Source: Galeruca laticollis (lineage: Eukaryota > Arthropoda > Insecta > Coleoptera > Chrysomelidae). Taken from it: a DNA stretch of 64,000 nt. Where the stretch lies: assembly GCA_963921935.1 (NCBI GenBank), contig OY998175.1:261757709-261821708 (forward strand), read 5' to 3'. Numbering within the stretch: position 1 is the first letter of the stretch; each line of letters opens with the position of its first letter. Both the position numbers and the translations under genes were made by a program. This document shows, piece by piece, positions 24,023-36,550 of this stretch. Below the pieces are notes generated by a model, which saw only the letters and a program-made list of their open reading frames with translations, was not told where the DNA came from and ran no database searches.

Positions 24023-24322
24023 ATTTCTATTTTGGTGCCTTTTCCTTATTGCATTTTTCACTTTCTCAAAAGTATCCGTTTTAGTAAGTTCAGTATGCAG
24101 GATTAAATCAAATATTTTGTCCTCAAGTGTGCTGATAGACGTTAGACAAATAATGTTTGTTTTTTCATCTTCTCGTTTTCCTTTCATGGTAAATTCGAAT
24201 CTTAGATTTTCCATAATGTTATTATTTTTGTAGATTCTACAGAAAATATCGTTTTTTATTGGATATTTTGGACAATTAGGACTTATGACAACGATAATGA
24301 GAGCGCAACTGAGTTTCTGCAA
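24017..24322 (-). CDS. Unrecognised ORF of about 100 codons
   Basis: An open frame with mixed composition containing FEFTMKGKREDEKTNIICLT and KIFDLILHTELTKTDTFEKV. The amphipathic pattern looks more protein-like than its neighbours, but I recognise no family. It lies between the Tc1 fragment and the inverted-repeat element at 24.5 kb. It could be an exon fragment or chance. Confidence 0.2.
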   Translation of the reverse strand: MQKLSCALIIVVISPNCPKYPIKNDIFCRIYKNNNIMENLRFEFTMKGKREDEKTNIICLTSISTLEDKIFDLILHTELTKTDTFEKVKNAIRKRHQNRNV

Positions 24323-25019
24323 TAAGGGAAATATATTTTTCGTTATTTACAAAATATCTAAAAACTATTGTTCACAAAACCTTACTTGCAATAATTACCC
24401 AGTAACCCTGTCATCAATAGCAGGATATATTTTGCATTGAATGGGGTTGAAGATTTCTTTTTTTATGTTGTTTGTGATAGTCCCGAGATTCTTAATCCAA
24501 ATTTTCTTCCTGGGCGTTCTTCCGGATCACCGTCAAAAGCGTAAATATCGGTGAAATTTTGCACTTTATTTACGTTAGGTCAATTTTGACCCCGAAGCAT
24601 CACTTTCCGATGAAAAAATTTTTTTTAAAGTAAATTACCTACAATTTAAGATCAAAATGGTTATTATAGGCCTAATAGAGTCCGATATTTGGCTCCGTAA
24701 ATAATTGTAAAGATTGCCACTTCGTACTTTTCTTAAATTTAGCCAATTTTGACCCCAAAGCATCACTTTTCATTAGAAAACAACTATAGTAATTTTAAAA
24801 GCCCGCAATTTCATGCCACCTAGTAAAGTATTTCATGTTTCAATCTAATTGGCCTCGATCCACCTTATTAATATAGGAAAGTGTCCGTTTGTTTGCGTGC
24901 GTCATACCGAGAAAACTGTGGCAGCTAGTCAAATAATAATGAACACGTTTGAAAACATATGTTCTCACAATATAATTTAATTTCGACACAGAAGCGTGGA
25001 AGAGGAAAAACGCCAGATA

Positions 25020-25640
25020 ACCTGTACTCAACCCTCTCAATTTCTTCTGGCCGTCATCTCATTCTCTTCAGTAGATATGATTCTACTTCATGCTTTTTTG
25101 GTTCAAGGAACAGCCAACCTGCTCACAGTAATTCGAAAGAATCCAGACCACAAGTAGAAAGAAGCAGTTTTTCCAACTTGCATTTCCCACCTAACGACGT
25201 AGCCGAAACAAGAGAGCATATTCTTATTGCTCTGTATGGTGGTAGTACCTGAATTAAAAGCCTCAATAACTTGGGCTGTGAAGGCTGCTTCATACCTCAT
25301 GCAGATGATCTCCTGCAATTGTGATAAGATATGTGATAAAGCATATAGCTGCAGAAAAGCAGGTTTGGAGTGCTCTATTGTATAAGGCCAATGCAGTGGA
25401 CAGTCCTGCGAGAATCGACCAGACATCATCGTTGACGTAGAGACTCTCGAGCTCGATGATCTACTAGATGGTGAAGAAGTAGATGGCATGAATATCAACA
25501 CTGATAGCCCTCTAGATAACAAAATTGATCGGGCTGAAAAAATTTGGGAGAACATGGACACGGAAGCTGAAGAGTATCTTCAACATAGGCCATCCAAGAG
25601 TGTAAGCAAAGTTAAAACCTGTTTTCACTGCTTCCTTTTC
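25020..25640 (+). pseudogene. Remnant of a Cys-rich (CXC-like) domain protein
   Basis: Plus-strand frames give PPNDVAETREHILIALYGGS, then ITWAVKAASYLMQMISCNCD, DKAYSCRKAGLECSIV, a stop where a Cys would be expected, GQCSGQSCENRP and an acidic tail (ETLELDDLLDGEEVDG). This order is one I recall from the C-terminal end of repeated insect proteins of unknown function, with paired CxC and CxxC motifs likely to bind zinc. Frameshifts and a stop break the ORF. Its position between inverted repeats suggests it belongs to a transposon. Opposite-strand ORFs here are shadows. Confidence 0.45.
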
Positions 25641-25796
25641 ATTCTTTCTAGCAATTCCTCTCGATACTACGAACCGTTCACGATAGATTTCTATAAATTA
25701 TAACAATTTTGTTTTTAAATAAAACTAACAATCTTTTGTTGTAAGGAATAAACTCTTTTTTTATTCTCATTTTGACCCAATTGTATAGCTCGAAAC

Positions 25797-25809
25797 TTGA
25801 AATACTAGC
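25797..25809. repeat. Target-site duplication, left copy, Penelope unit 3
   Basis: TTGAAATACTAGC compared with TTGAAGTACTAGC at 26311-26323 (12 of 13 identical). Confidence 0.65.
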
Positions 25810-26310
25810 GAAATCAACTGTCTCGACAGTGGAATCCCTGTAATCTACCCATATTAGTGTTTTCAATGTAACTTACTGTTTCTAGTCAACTCCACAGTAT
25901 ACTTATTGAAAAATGTTCAGAATTCTAAAAATTGACAATTGTTCCGATATTATCTAAATATCATCGTCAGAATGACAGAAGTTACATTTCATTTGATGCC
26001 TACCTGATGTTTAATTATTTTTGGCTAGTACAAGAAGTGACCTATCTTGTGATTGACTTAATATATGTTAATATTTGTAATATCAAATCTTTTTTTTGGA
26101 TTAACAATATTAAGTTAATCGCAAGATAGGTCACTTTTTGGACTAACCAAAAATAATTAAACATCAGGTAGGCATCAAATGAAATGTAACTTCTGTCATT
26201 CTGACGATGATATTTAGATAATATCGAAACAATTATCATTTTTTCAGAATTTTTAACATTTTTCAATACACTGTCGAGTAAACTAGAAACAGTAAGTTTT
26301 ATTTGAAACA
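25810..26310. mobile_element. Penelope unit 3: 501-bp palindromic derivative without coding sequence
   Basis: It has the same asymmetric ends as units 1 and 2: the left side begins with the extra aactgtctcgac tail, while the right side stops at gtaagttttatttgaaaca. The two terminal-repeat arms (about 25865-26065 and 26105-26310) face each other across a ~40-base loop. No coding part remains. Flanking 13-bp repeats differ by one base. Confidence 0.75.
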
Positions 26311-26735
26311 TTGAAGTACTAGCATTAATGGAAGATTTGATGAAATTTGAAGAACCATATCTTGCAAACTGTTTGTTCCATAATATCCGTTTTGTTTTCA
26401 AATTGTGAGTAATTTGGTGTACTTCTCAAACGATTATAATGGTTTCTTATGAAAAAATTATGCTTCAGGGTCTAAATTGTATAAACTTAAAAAATGTACA
26501 AAATTTGACAATTTTAACAATTATTTGCGGAGCCAAATGTCGGAAACTGTATATCACAACCATTTTTGTCTCAAATTGTATGTAATTTAATTTACTTTTA
26601 AAATAATTGAAACCGTTTTTTTTATGAAAAAGTGATGCTTCAGAGTCAAAATTGGTCAAACGTAAGAAAAGTGTCAAATTCTGCCGATTTGTACATTTTT
26701 TGGCTCAAGGTCGCCTAGGTCAAAAATTTGAATTT

Positions 26736-29700
26736 GGCAACTCAGTACTATCACATACAACACAAAATCAATTTTCATGCAAGGTAAAGTGTATTAGGTT
26801 ACTGGGTTATAAGAGGAAGGACATTTAATGTTCATAAATCATAATGTCAGTTCATAATCACAAGTAGTAACTAAATTAATGAAATGATAACAATTATTAA
26901 CTACGTGTCAATGGGTAAGATATTGACTCATGTTACTTTTTGTCAGATAAAATCCCGTTATACCGGGTATGACGCTGGCTACTATGCCGAAGCTTGGAAA
27001 TGCGCAGTAATATTCAAAATAAAGAAAATCCATTTTATTCACACAAATATATGAAAAAATATAGTGAAAGGAATTTAGTAGGTCCACTCGTAGGGACGTT
27101 TGTAGTACTTGTAATTTGGATTCAAATGGTCACATCCTATTCAAAATTATGCAAAATATTGTGAGAAACACGTTGGGAAAAAATAGTGCTTTTTCCAGCT
27201 TGTTACACAATATATTTATCTTTATCTTTATTAGGTATTTTATTGCGAACTATTGACAGAGGGGGTAGGAGCCTTAGAAGAGCAACAGTAATGGATATCC
27301 CTGAATATGAATAATTCAATATCACGAATATTATATGATTTTCGAAAGACGTACAGCAGCTATCGTGTTACGGTGAAAAATTTGCATCACAAATAAAGAT
27401 GTTTTGGAAATAGTGGGTTTCGAAACATCTCTAGAAGAACCAAACATAACTGAAACATTTTAACCGGGAAAATGAAGATTGCATTAATATTATGATTGTA
27501 TTAACTGTTATAATAAGATAAGGAGTTCATGTTGGAAATAACAGAATTGTGGACTGTTATTGAAAGCGGCCGTTGAAGTAATATTGTTTAATTTTTTCCA
27601 CGTGCCACCCACAATTCCCCAAATATATGCAAAGAAAACAAATCTATGAATTGTGGCAACTTGATTTACCAACTGCCTCCAGGACAGTTGGGGTACTCGC
27701 AACGGTAACTCTCAAACCGCAGAAGGGGTGGTCAGGGGAACTATACAATATTAAGGGCGCCAGATGAATTTCAGCGAATACCCTATGCGCAATGGATTAG
27801 TCACCAATTCATCAAAAGACTAGTCGACAAGTGATGCCTTCTCACTACAATTCCATTTGATATTGTTTACCATATAAATAAGAAAATGCTGAATTAATCG
27901 GAATTATTTTAATAAATAAAAATTAATATTAGAAATCAGTGTACACATTCAATATTTAAGTAAGATTATGAGGCTTATTCTAACAATACTATCAATAAAA
28001 AAAACAATGAGTATGAAAAATCGTATCATAACACAACAACATGAATCTTGGTATTCTACTGGGTAAATACGACATCTAAGGTTAACAGTTCAACCACGAA
28101 AATTCGTATGATACCAGTGGGCGACGACGCATGAGCTCAGGCGCGGCTAATGTGTACAAGAACAAGTGAGAAACTCGATTTTACATACGCATCCTTAGTA
28201 AACGTTCACATTGTTCGAAAGCGCTAATAATTATAACCAAATGAATATTAAATTGGCGATACATGGTATGAATGAACAATTTATCATTCCGGTTGATGAC
28301 AATGACAACGTACGAAATGAATCAAATGAAAATAAGAAAGAATAGATCGCTAAACGTTAGTATATGAAAAAATATTGAACTAAACTTGTGTGTATCTACT
28401 TGCAGGGACATCCGGTAAAGTCTGTTATTTATCAGAGAGGGGCAACCATATACCAATACATCTAAACAACACTGCAATGGACCAAACTGCCAACGTCGAC
28501 TAACATAGGATCTGCATAATCCGCCATTACTGAACCCCAATGTCGCATTACGACCAAACGAACTTATTTTGAAGAAGTAAGATTAAAAAGGAAAGAGTAA
28601 AAAAGAAAAACTCTTAAAGGGAATGTTTTAGTTAACACTTCGGAATATTTATATTCACAATATTATATTTACACTCAGTTAAATTGAGAAATCGATCAGA
28701 AATGAATCACAACAATAACGGTTACTAAATAAACTAGTTAATGAAATAATTAGGGGAAAAATCAACTTTTTATTTTAATTCCGTCCAATTCATGTTACTA
28801 GGAATGTTTCATTGAACTAATAAACCGGTAAAAGTAGTACCTACTATAATATTTTATGAAGCAAGGCAAATATTTGTTGACATTAAGATTAATTTTTAAC
28901 AACTTGCAACAATGCAATACGAAAATTATATTTAGGTATCAAATGTTTCTTATATACAAAAAACCAAATAAAGATTTTACTTTATAGACTTATATAAAAA
29001 CGATATTCAACATACCTTTCCTGGTCAGGGATCATTGGGGTTTCTATTGTCCAGTCAACTGGGTAAGTAATTTAAAACCTATTATCCAGTTAGAAAATGA
29101 ACCAACTTGACTCAATATAGCTGCAATTTCACCAGCGGTGGGTAAAATCAGTCAAGGAGAGGTTCTTGGGAAAACCGCTACTAATGTAATACTATCAATT
29201 GTATATTTTCCCTAAACGATTATGTGCAACTATTCGAAATTATCCCAACTTAGGATGTATACAAAATTCCAAATAAATCGAAAGCTCCTTACACATACCT
29301 GATGATTCTGCTAATTGCAAAAACGGCCGTGCTTCGAGGTGTAAAATATTTTTATTCTAGTTTTATTTCTTCCTCGATTATAATGGCAAGAAAATAGACA
29401 TTATTGATTACTTTAAAATATTTTGTGTCAACCTAATTTGGCAACACATATCACTTTATGCGCGATTCACAATTTATCAACCAAATCAATACCTTTTCAA
29501 TGTGTAGTGTGATCAAATTCCCGTTCTGTAGACCAGTAGCTGGTCACTTTTTCAGTAAATAATTACCAATAAATAATTTAACGTTAAAATTGAACGTTAC
29601 ACACGTTCCAAGTTTCTCTTCCGAAAATCCACACTCATCCTCTCTTATGGCCATTTTAGGTGTCATTTAGGTGCATGGGAGAGGATATTTCATTTCATCA

Positions 29701-30384
29701 ATGTCTCCATAGAAGTATTGGCGACGACGGACTGTAAAAACATTTTTGAATATAAGTATTACTGAAAAGCTACTTACTTTGCGAAGACTAGACGAAAAGT
29801 TTGTAATTTTTTAGAAAAGAAGCTGACTCAATCCCTCCACTATTAACGTACTTTGACATGGCATGCTTACTAACTTCGGTCTCTGAGACCAATTTATTTT
29901 GAGAGGAAAATATTTGGCCTCTTAAGTTTATTTACTCATCTGTTTCATTTTTGGACACATTACTGTCTGTGAAATTAAGTATTCCAGGGTGTTTCACAAT
30001 AACTGCATGAAAAAATGGTACCAACTAAAAAGTGATACCTATATTTTCCAACGTAACATAGTTAGGAAGCTGAATATATTCTTGAAAACTTGTAAAAACG
30101 TAGATAATATAAAGTGAATGCCACTACGAATAGTTTGAGAACAATAATTATTGTTATAAGTGCGTAATAAATGATTCCAATAGTGAGAAACGCAAATCTG
30201 CTAGAAATGTGTGTCCTTATCGTGACGTCAGCTGCCAGACGCCTGTATTGGAGCCGAGAGAATTATATTGCAGAGTGTATTGAATTTGATTAAAAATTGT
30301 TACCATTTCCTGTAGCTTGTATGGGTCTTTATTTTTGTTTGTGTGGGTACCTACATATATATGTTATCATTGTAAGTGTAGCTA
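26736..30384. other. No gene seen
   Basis: 3.6 kb of AT-rich DNA. Short ORFs (27508-27702, 28322-28540) have no domain signal. I recognise no repeats within the window for this stretch. Confidence 0.55.
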
Positions 30385-31353
30385 GTGGCTTGCATTATAT
30401 TTGGTTGTAGTTTGGTGGAATATTCGTGCATGATTATGAGCATTACCGATCCGGGCTTCCAGCAAGCCCGAAGTCACAATTTGCCTATAATAGACTCATT
30501 TATGTTATTGAACTTTATTGGACCGAATCAGTACTGTGTTAGTGCTGAAATTATGGGCATAAATATTGACATGTAGGTCCTCAAACTATTAGGGTATAGA
30601 CGGTGCAGAAAATCGTAAAAAATTTCCTCTCATATTTCCCGAACGACACGGTATTTCCAGTTGAAATTTTCTACTGTTATTGCCTGGGGTGCAAAGTTTC
30701 TACTGTTTTTTATTAAAATCAGTTCAGTGGAAGAGGGTGAAAAGGGGGTTGAAATTATGTTTTTAAGCAGTTTTTCTTGATTTATTCACATTTATCGATG
30801 TATATTTGAGGTATGCAAATGAATTTCATTCATCCACTATGTGGGTGTGTAAAGGAGATGAATCGCTTATATCGAGTAATATATCGTTTCCCATATTTTC
30901 GTGGATGACGAAGTCAAATATTGTGTTATTTTTCAGAGAATCTCGAGAAAAAAATCCCCTTCCATCCCTCAAATAAGTCGACAATACGGAATATTTAATT
31001 AGTGAGAGTGGCCAATGGCCAATGTGGTAGTATTGATTCCATTGGCAGAGGTATTATTGTTCAGTCCCGCTCTATATGAGAAATTTTTTTGACTCACATA
31101 CATTTAGTTGGCTATATCTTACACAAAACAGTGCTGTCAGTCTCATACGCAACAGATTTTGGTATTAGGTAGATATTGTTTATCAAGTGTTCGTAAAAGT
31201 TTGTTAAAAAAATTACTAGTGAGAGGTTTTATTATTACTACTTGTAGATCTGCCAGCGAAAATTATGGTGATAATGTGGTAGGTTACGTACAAGTAAGAA
31301 GAGAAGGAAATATTGGTATAGTGAAAAGCACAATTATTACACCCGAACACTAG
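30385..31353 (+). pseudogene. Two-exon remnant of a YqaJ-associated (SWIM-like N-terminal) protein
   Basis: Exon 1 (to 30572) contains LPIIDSFMLLNFIGPNQYCV and SAEIMGINID. A donor GTAGGT at 30573 and an acceptor TTGTAG ending at 31247 define a 675-bp intron. The in-frame join gives IDISASENYGDNVVGYVQVR, then REGNIGIVKSTIITPEH, and a stop at 31351. The segments resemble the N-terminal half of insect proteins that carry a SWIM-like zinc finger and a YqaJ-type exonuclease fold. Those later domains are not found downstream, where stops accumulate. Only the start of the gene seems present. Assignment is by recalled pattern. Confidence 0.45.
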
Positions 31354-31679
31354 AACTTTACACCACTTTCTGTATAATGTGCCAATATAAACACCCCCAA
31401 AAGCCTACAAATCCACAGCATTTATGCAAGCAAGTGTCTAACCGAAAAATATCAAGTGTGTAATATAGAGAATTGGCACCGTGAAGCACGAAAGCGAGCA
31501 TCCGGCATTTAACGTCATGAAATATCGCAGGTTTTTAAGGGGGAGGAGCTTAATGTAAACTCTCTGTTACATAGTTAATAACAAAAAAAACATGCAACTT
31601 CCCCATTTAAGTACAAATAAAAATCAAGGATATTTTAGAACAATTTTGATTAATTGGAATTGTGAATACTATAACCTAT

Positions 31680-31922
31680 CTAAAAGTCATCATCACAAAA
31701 TGAAATAAATTTTGAGCTACTCGAATATAAGCCATGAACACTTTTCCAGTCGCGACACACATGTGTTAAATGTTTCATGCACATAAAACACGTTACTCTA
31801 GACGTAGAACCTCTCAACGTTGTTTCTTCATCCAAAAAACCTTGATCAGACTCAGTATCACTATCTATAGCTTTGACATGATCGTCCTCTAAGCTTTCAT
31901 CATCGTCCTCAATTGATATATC
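31680..31922 (-). CDS. Unrecognised acidic ORF fragment
   Basis: 81 open codons without a start Met: an acidic stretch (DDDESLEDDHVKAIDSDTES), then RVTCFMCMKHLTHVCRDWKS. The acidic N-terminus resembles that of piggyBac-type transposases, and the C-x2-C-x7-C spacing could be zinc-binding, but neither is diagnostic. It is flanked by stops on both sides. Confidence 0.2.
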   Translation of the reverse strand, partial: DISIEDDDESLEDDHVKAIDSDTESDQGFLDEETTLRGSTSRVTCFMCMKHLTHVCRDWKSVHGLYSSSSKFISFCDDDF

Positions 31923-32830
31923 TTAATATGTTCCTACATTCCCGAAAAGTTGTAGGAGTGTTTCTTGTTCAATTTCATATTATGTTTGAGTTATTTCAAT
32001 ATTTGGAGAACTAAAATGTCCGAGGAAACATAATTTTCCTGATCTGTTGAAAACATACTACAAACTCTGTAGCCTGGTAACTATACTGATATCTCATTTA
32101 AAATCGTATCATGAAACGTGACACTTGTTCCTCAAATTCAAATATGATTGCAGTCACTCATAGACTATAACCCAATTTCAATGGAGCCATCTTCTCTTAG
32201 ATTAAAGTTCTAGAAGAAGACACGACCTTATCAACGAACTAACAAGATGTACATAGTTTGGTGATCAGGCCTACATAAACAATAATATTTAAAATCAGTG
32301 TATATAAATTGTATAGGTTGATGAAAATGTGAATACAAAAGTATAAAAGAAATATATGGGACTGATTAAATACGAATAAATTTACTGCACTTCTGGTTGT
32401 GGATTTGATGAGCAACTGGAACAGTTTACTCATGGTAAGTATTGTTGGCAGTGAAGCCCTAGAGAAGGGATTGGAGAGTTCAACAACTTGAAGTAAGGTT
32501 ACTCAAATATATTTTCAATCTAATATAATCTTCTCTACTGTAACTACAGCGTTTATGAGTCTCAGACATCAAATAGTGTAACTAAATTACATATAAACTT
32601 AAATTCTCTGATGACGCAATTAAAACCCTATAATAACACTAAAACTCAATAACATCTATAATGACATCAAAACTCAATTAACTATTCAACTCAATATGTT
32701 CAGAGCATGAATAACTAATAAGTTTCACAGATAAAAAGAATTATGAATCGAAATACAAGTTTCAAGTGAATTGGTCACATTGGACAAATTCTATTCAGAA
32801 CTGCTCAATTTTCAGATCTAACACAGACAT
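31923..32830. other. No gene seen
   Basis: AT-rich spacer with no supported ORF. Confidence 0.5.
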
Positions 32831-32833
32831 TTA

Positions 32834-33362
32834 AGGTTTGTCCCAACACACCAAAAAACCGTTCTTGGAACGGTGACGCGCATGTGCAATAGCAAAAATG
32901 GGTTCCACGAGAGAACCGTTTAGCGAACGATAATTGTTTTGTTCCGACCCGATTTGATATCGGTATGGAATCGGTTCAAGAATGATGATCTCGATACTTG
33001 ACTAAAAGCAGGTATCAAGTGAACCGACTTGCGCGTACATATATCCATATCTAGTTTCAGGTTAGTTGGCTTGATTTCTCGTTTTGTTTATGTATTAGTT
33101 GAATGTTGTGTGGGCGATCTTATTTATATTTGTTTGTGCTATTTGTTGATATTTTCCCATATAAGTGATAACGAGGAGGAGAACATTTTTGACTCGTTCC
33201 AGTGATTCAAGACTCCAGTAGTAATCAAACAGTTCCAACCACGATCTATATTGGAACCGTTATTAGAACGGTAAACACTTGAAGTCTGCATAACGAATCC
33301 TTAAAAACGATCTCGATAACGATTCCGGAACGATTAAAATTTTTGGGTGTTGGAACAAACCT
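32834..33362. mobile_element. MITE with TA target duplication
   Basis: AGGTTTGTCCCAACACACC at the left end is inverted at the right end (GGGTGTTGGAACAAACCT), both flanked by TA. The 529-bp interior has no ORF but contains several short GAACCG/CGGTTC inverted motifs. Terminal structure and TA duplication suit a Tc1/mariner-related MITE. Confidence 0.7.
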
Positions 33363-33938
33363 TATTTTTACCGTGAAAAACCGTATAAATTTACTCATAG
33401 TTCCAAAGATTTCTTTTAAAAAACCATAGTCGATCCCTATTGGCAGTCGCTTTTACGAAGGTAAAAAACCAACTACAAAAAGCCGCACCAGTTTTACAGA
33501 ATTTCTAATGAGTTTTTATAAAAAACACTCAATTTGTAATTACATTAAATGAACGGTCAAAATACTCAACTGAATATATAGTTACAGATTTGGTACATAC
33601 CGTATAAAAACACGCCGTGAATAAATGGTGCATAGTAAAAGGAGGAGGCCTTGGTGTTTGTTGCTTAGACGTCTTTCTACACGTGTAATGAATCTGTAGA
33701 TAGTAATAATGCGCTATTCTTAACAGGAAAACCCACGGAATCGAATGAATTATGATTACATCTGATTCTAAGCTTTCGGTTGTTGATGTTAGAATCTACC
33801 GCAATCGTCAACACGAGAATATTCCAAAAATGTCCTTAAACTTTCCAAGATTATTCACAACCTCTCAACTGGAATATGGTGGAACCAAACTCTATCAAAA
33901 GTGAATTATCTATTTCGGGTTTGTATAGTAGAACAGAA
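33363..33938. other. No gene seen
   Basis: Spacer between two MITE-like elements. Confidence 0.5.
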
Positions 33939-34147
33939 GTAGCTTGGCGGGCGAAAGCCGTGTGCGCAGTAGCAAAATCTGCTGTACGTACGTTTCAAAT
34001 CATTTTTCTAACAATTCTTGTCGTGTTCACTTCGAAAGTACAATCCGATACATGAATTTCAGTGGTCTTCAATATTTTATCACTTTACGTGTTATATTTT
34101 TATTTTAATTAGAGTTAATAGTTTGTGACCTTCGACCGCCAAGCTAC
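33939..34147. repeat. Short inverted-repeat (MITE-like) element
   Basis: GTAGCTTGGCGG-GCGAAAG at the left and its complement CCTTCGACCGCCAAGCTAC at the right define about 19-bp inverted ends of a ~209-bp unit. No clear target duplication. Confidence 0.45.
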
Positions 34148-35515
34148 AGCTGTTGCACTGTACCTATCACATGAGCAGCGCAGTGGATTTCGGTTAAGTA
34201 TGCTAATTTAATCTGAAACGACCCTTCATAATATGTGAACTCAACAGAACTCAATTAAATGGTGACCCAAATTATTAAGTACTATGCGTCTTATAAATCC
34301 TAACAATCATGCTCACGTCGGTCTTACACACCGATATTGTTCGTAACTAAGAATATTTTCTCAGATAAACTAAGCCACTCACACAACGTATATGGAATTA
34401 TTAAAGAAGAAGCTACATAGACGCAACATACTGGGATTCAATTCAATCGGTTATCATCAACAAATTTCGTTTCGGTCGGTCTCTGAGATCTGGGTACAAA
34501 CGGAGGGCTGAATAGTTATAACTTTTGTGTGGCCTTAGAGATTTAGACAAACTAAGTGAGATTTGAAAAGAAATTCGATGCTTGATTGAATATTGGATTA
34601 TATTTTATTGTTTCAGTTTTCTGTACCTATCGCTATGGGGCGCTATTCGAACAATTGTGTGGGGATATTATATACCCATCTCTTTCTGTATACCTCTCAG
34701 TCTCTCAACGTTCTGTGTTAGATGAGAGAATAACCTGGACAGTAAACTGATATACATGTAGACCTCGATTTTTATATTCTGTAGTAAGGAAATGAATATT
34801 TAGCTAAGTCATCCATAGTGTGTCTGTAATTAAAACCGAAGTGGAAATTTCCGGGATCCTACAATTGTTAAGTCTTTATACTTTTTTTGGGAATTTTCAA
34901 ATGCAATATTTTTGATCAATCACTTCAAAGCGCATAGATATTATGGAAATTATTAAGAAAACTGCATCTTAATATCTAATTAATAAGCGAAAATACGAGA
35001 AAAAATAGGCGTCCCGATGTCACAAATTCATAAATGTGACGTAACTTGATTCATTTGTTTGAAATTGCGCCCCCAAATCAAAGTATCTAGTAGAATAGAG
35101 AATGCACTATGCAAATTAATTTTACTGTCATGTTGATCCAACATCACATTGTGATCATGATTATCCTTCTTTCCTCTTGTTTTCATCACATGCACATCTA
35201 TACAACCTATTATGTCCAGCTTAGGGCCGTTAACTTTTGTAATGCTGGAGCGCTGTCTTTTCACAATACTGTAATGTTACTAGAACATCCACAAAAGGAA
35301 GTGTTCATAATGAGCTAAAAGTAACATGTCTGTTACATTCAGAAATGCAATGTTTATAAAACAATATCTTACCAATGAACTGAATGCAACATTTGAAAAA
35401 CAATACAGTATACTCTATTAGATGTTGTATGGACATTACTTACACCTCTAAATAATATACCTCAAACATTCTAGATGACAACCTATAGATGTTTATGAGC
35501 CTAATTAGAAAATAA
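34148..35515. other. No gene seen
   Basis: The ORFs at 35028-35264 (minus) and 35109-35318 (plus) overlap on opposite strands and show no family motif. Confidence 0.5.
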
Positions 35516-35570
35516 AGGGTGAACAACTAAGAACGCCGGCTGTGGCCATATTTCAAAAAATAATCATTGT
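35516..35570 (+). repeat. Diverged terminal repeat related to the next element
   Basis: GGGTGAACAACTAAGAACG followed by CCGGCTGTGGCCATATTTCA resembles the TIR start at 35849 (CCGGCTGGCCAACTAAGAAC followed by a GGCCATATCTCA block). It probably marks an older or truncated relative. Confidence 0.5.
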
Positions 35571-35848
35571 ACTACTTTAAAAAAATATGTTCGCAAAAAT
35601 GTGCCTGAAATTCGCTGAAAAATATATTTTACCTCCTTAAATAACTGCTAGGGGGTGAAATAAAGACTTAGAACCACTTATCTACAATAAAGATATACTA
35701 AAGGTATCCTAAAAATACAATATTCTTTTTAAATATTGAATTGTTGGCTCTGAACGTTAGGTATACCACGGTACGTACTTGGGTGCTGCGCTATTTAGAT
35801 ATTTTTCTGGCTTTGAGCAATTTTTTATGTAACTAATTTCGCACTGTA

Positions 35849-36395
35849 CCGGCTGGCCAACTAAGAACGGCCGTCGGCCATATCTCAGGCCATAGCACAG
35901 GTTCGGGAAAAAAATTTATACCGAAAGTGGCCTCGAGAAACACCTGGTAATTATTTTCAGAGTTGTAGGTCCACCGCTAGAGGCCGCATTTGTCAGTTAA
36001 AATTTTAAAATGCATATTAAATATTATAATCAGATCTCTCGAACAAATTTTGCATATTTTTAATATGACAAGTTTAAGTCTATCTCTTCAATTAAGGGGT
36101 GAGGGAGTGTGGGAACCTTGTTACGAGTTTTTGGTGGACAATCGAAAATTTGTAAACAGGAAGCAATCTGATTAATAACATAAATGCTAGAGGGCGCTGT
36201 TTATTTTTTTAAATATTGTGTTTTCTGGTAACAATTCTAAATGCAAGCATACACAAATTGAAGTAGATCTTTGAAAAGTAGACTAAATTATTGATAAAAC
36301 AATGCAAACCGCAAGGCGATATCTCTTTTTTATCTTGAGATATCGTAAGAAACTGGTTAATGGCGGGAATTGATCTTCCAACGTCTAGAAGGCTG
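35849..36395 (+). repeat. Left TIR (~0.55 kb)
   Basis: Inverted, diverged match to 38487-39082 with indels. Confidence 0.75.
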
Positions 36396-36550
36396 GTGGA
36401 GTAAGTTGTGCTATATTTTTTGAATCATATAAGAATGTCATATTTGTTTTCAAGCGATGTGTTAGTGAATGGAAAGCATGAAATATCAATAAAAACCGAT
36501 ATTTGCTCAGCAACAACAAATACTGTTTGAGATATGAATAACGACTTGGT

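Larger units (their letters stand above)
24490..26735. mobile_element. Inverted-repeat element carrying a Cys-rich ORF
   Basis: Left (about 24490-24830) and right (about 26400-26735) ends are diverged inverted copies. Each end has two internal direct subrepeats about 165-180 bp apart containing the TTTTGACCCCGAAGCATCAC-type block (24593 and 24748 on the left; complements near 26463 and 26637 on the right). Between them lie a Cys-rich ORF remnant (25.0-25.6 kb) and a nested Penelope palindrome (25810-26310). The structure suggests a DNA transposon of unidentified type. Confidence 0.5.

Noticed and set aside
25103..25561. Minus-strand ORF of 152 codons
   Set aside because: Antisense to the Cys-rich remnant, whose motif order is on the plus strand. 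The Ser-rich translation has no recognisable domain.
35028..35264. Minus-strand ORF with NGPKLDIIGCIDVHVMKTRG
   Set aside because: Briefly considered as a Harbinger-type nuclease fragment, but no DDE motif or neighbouring transposon structure supports it.
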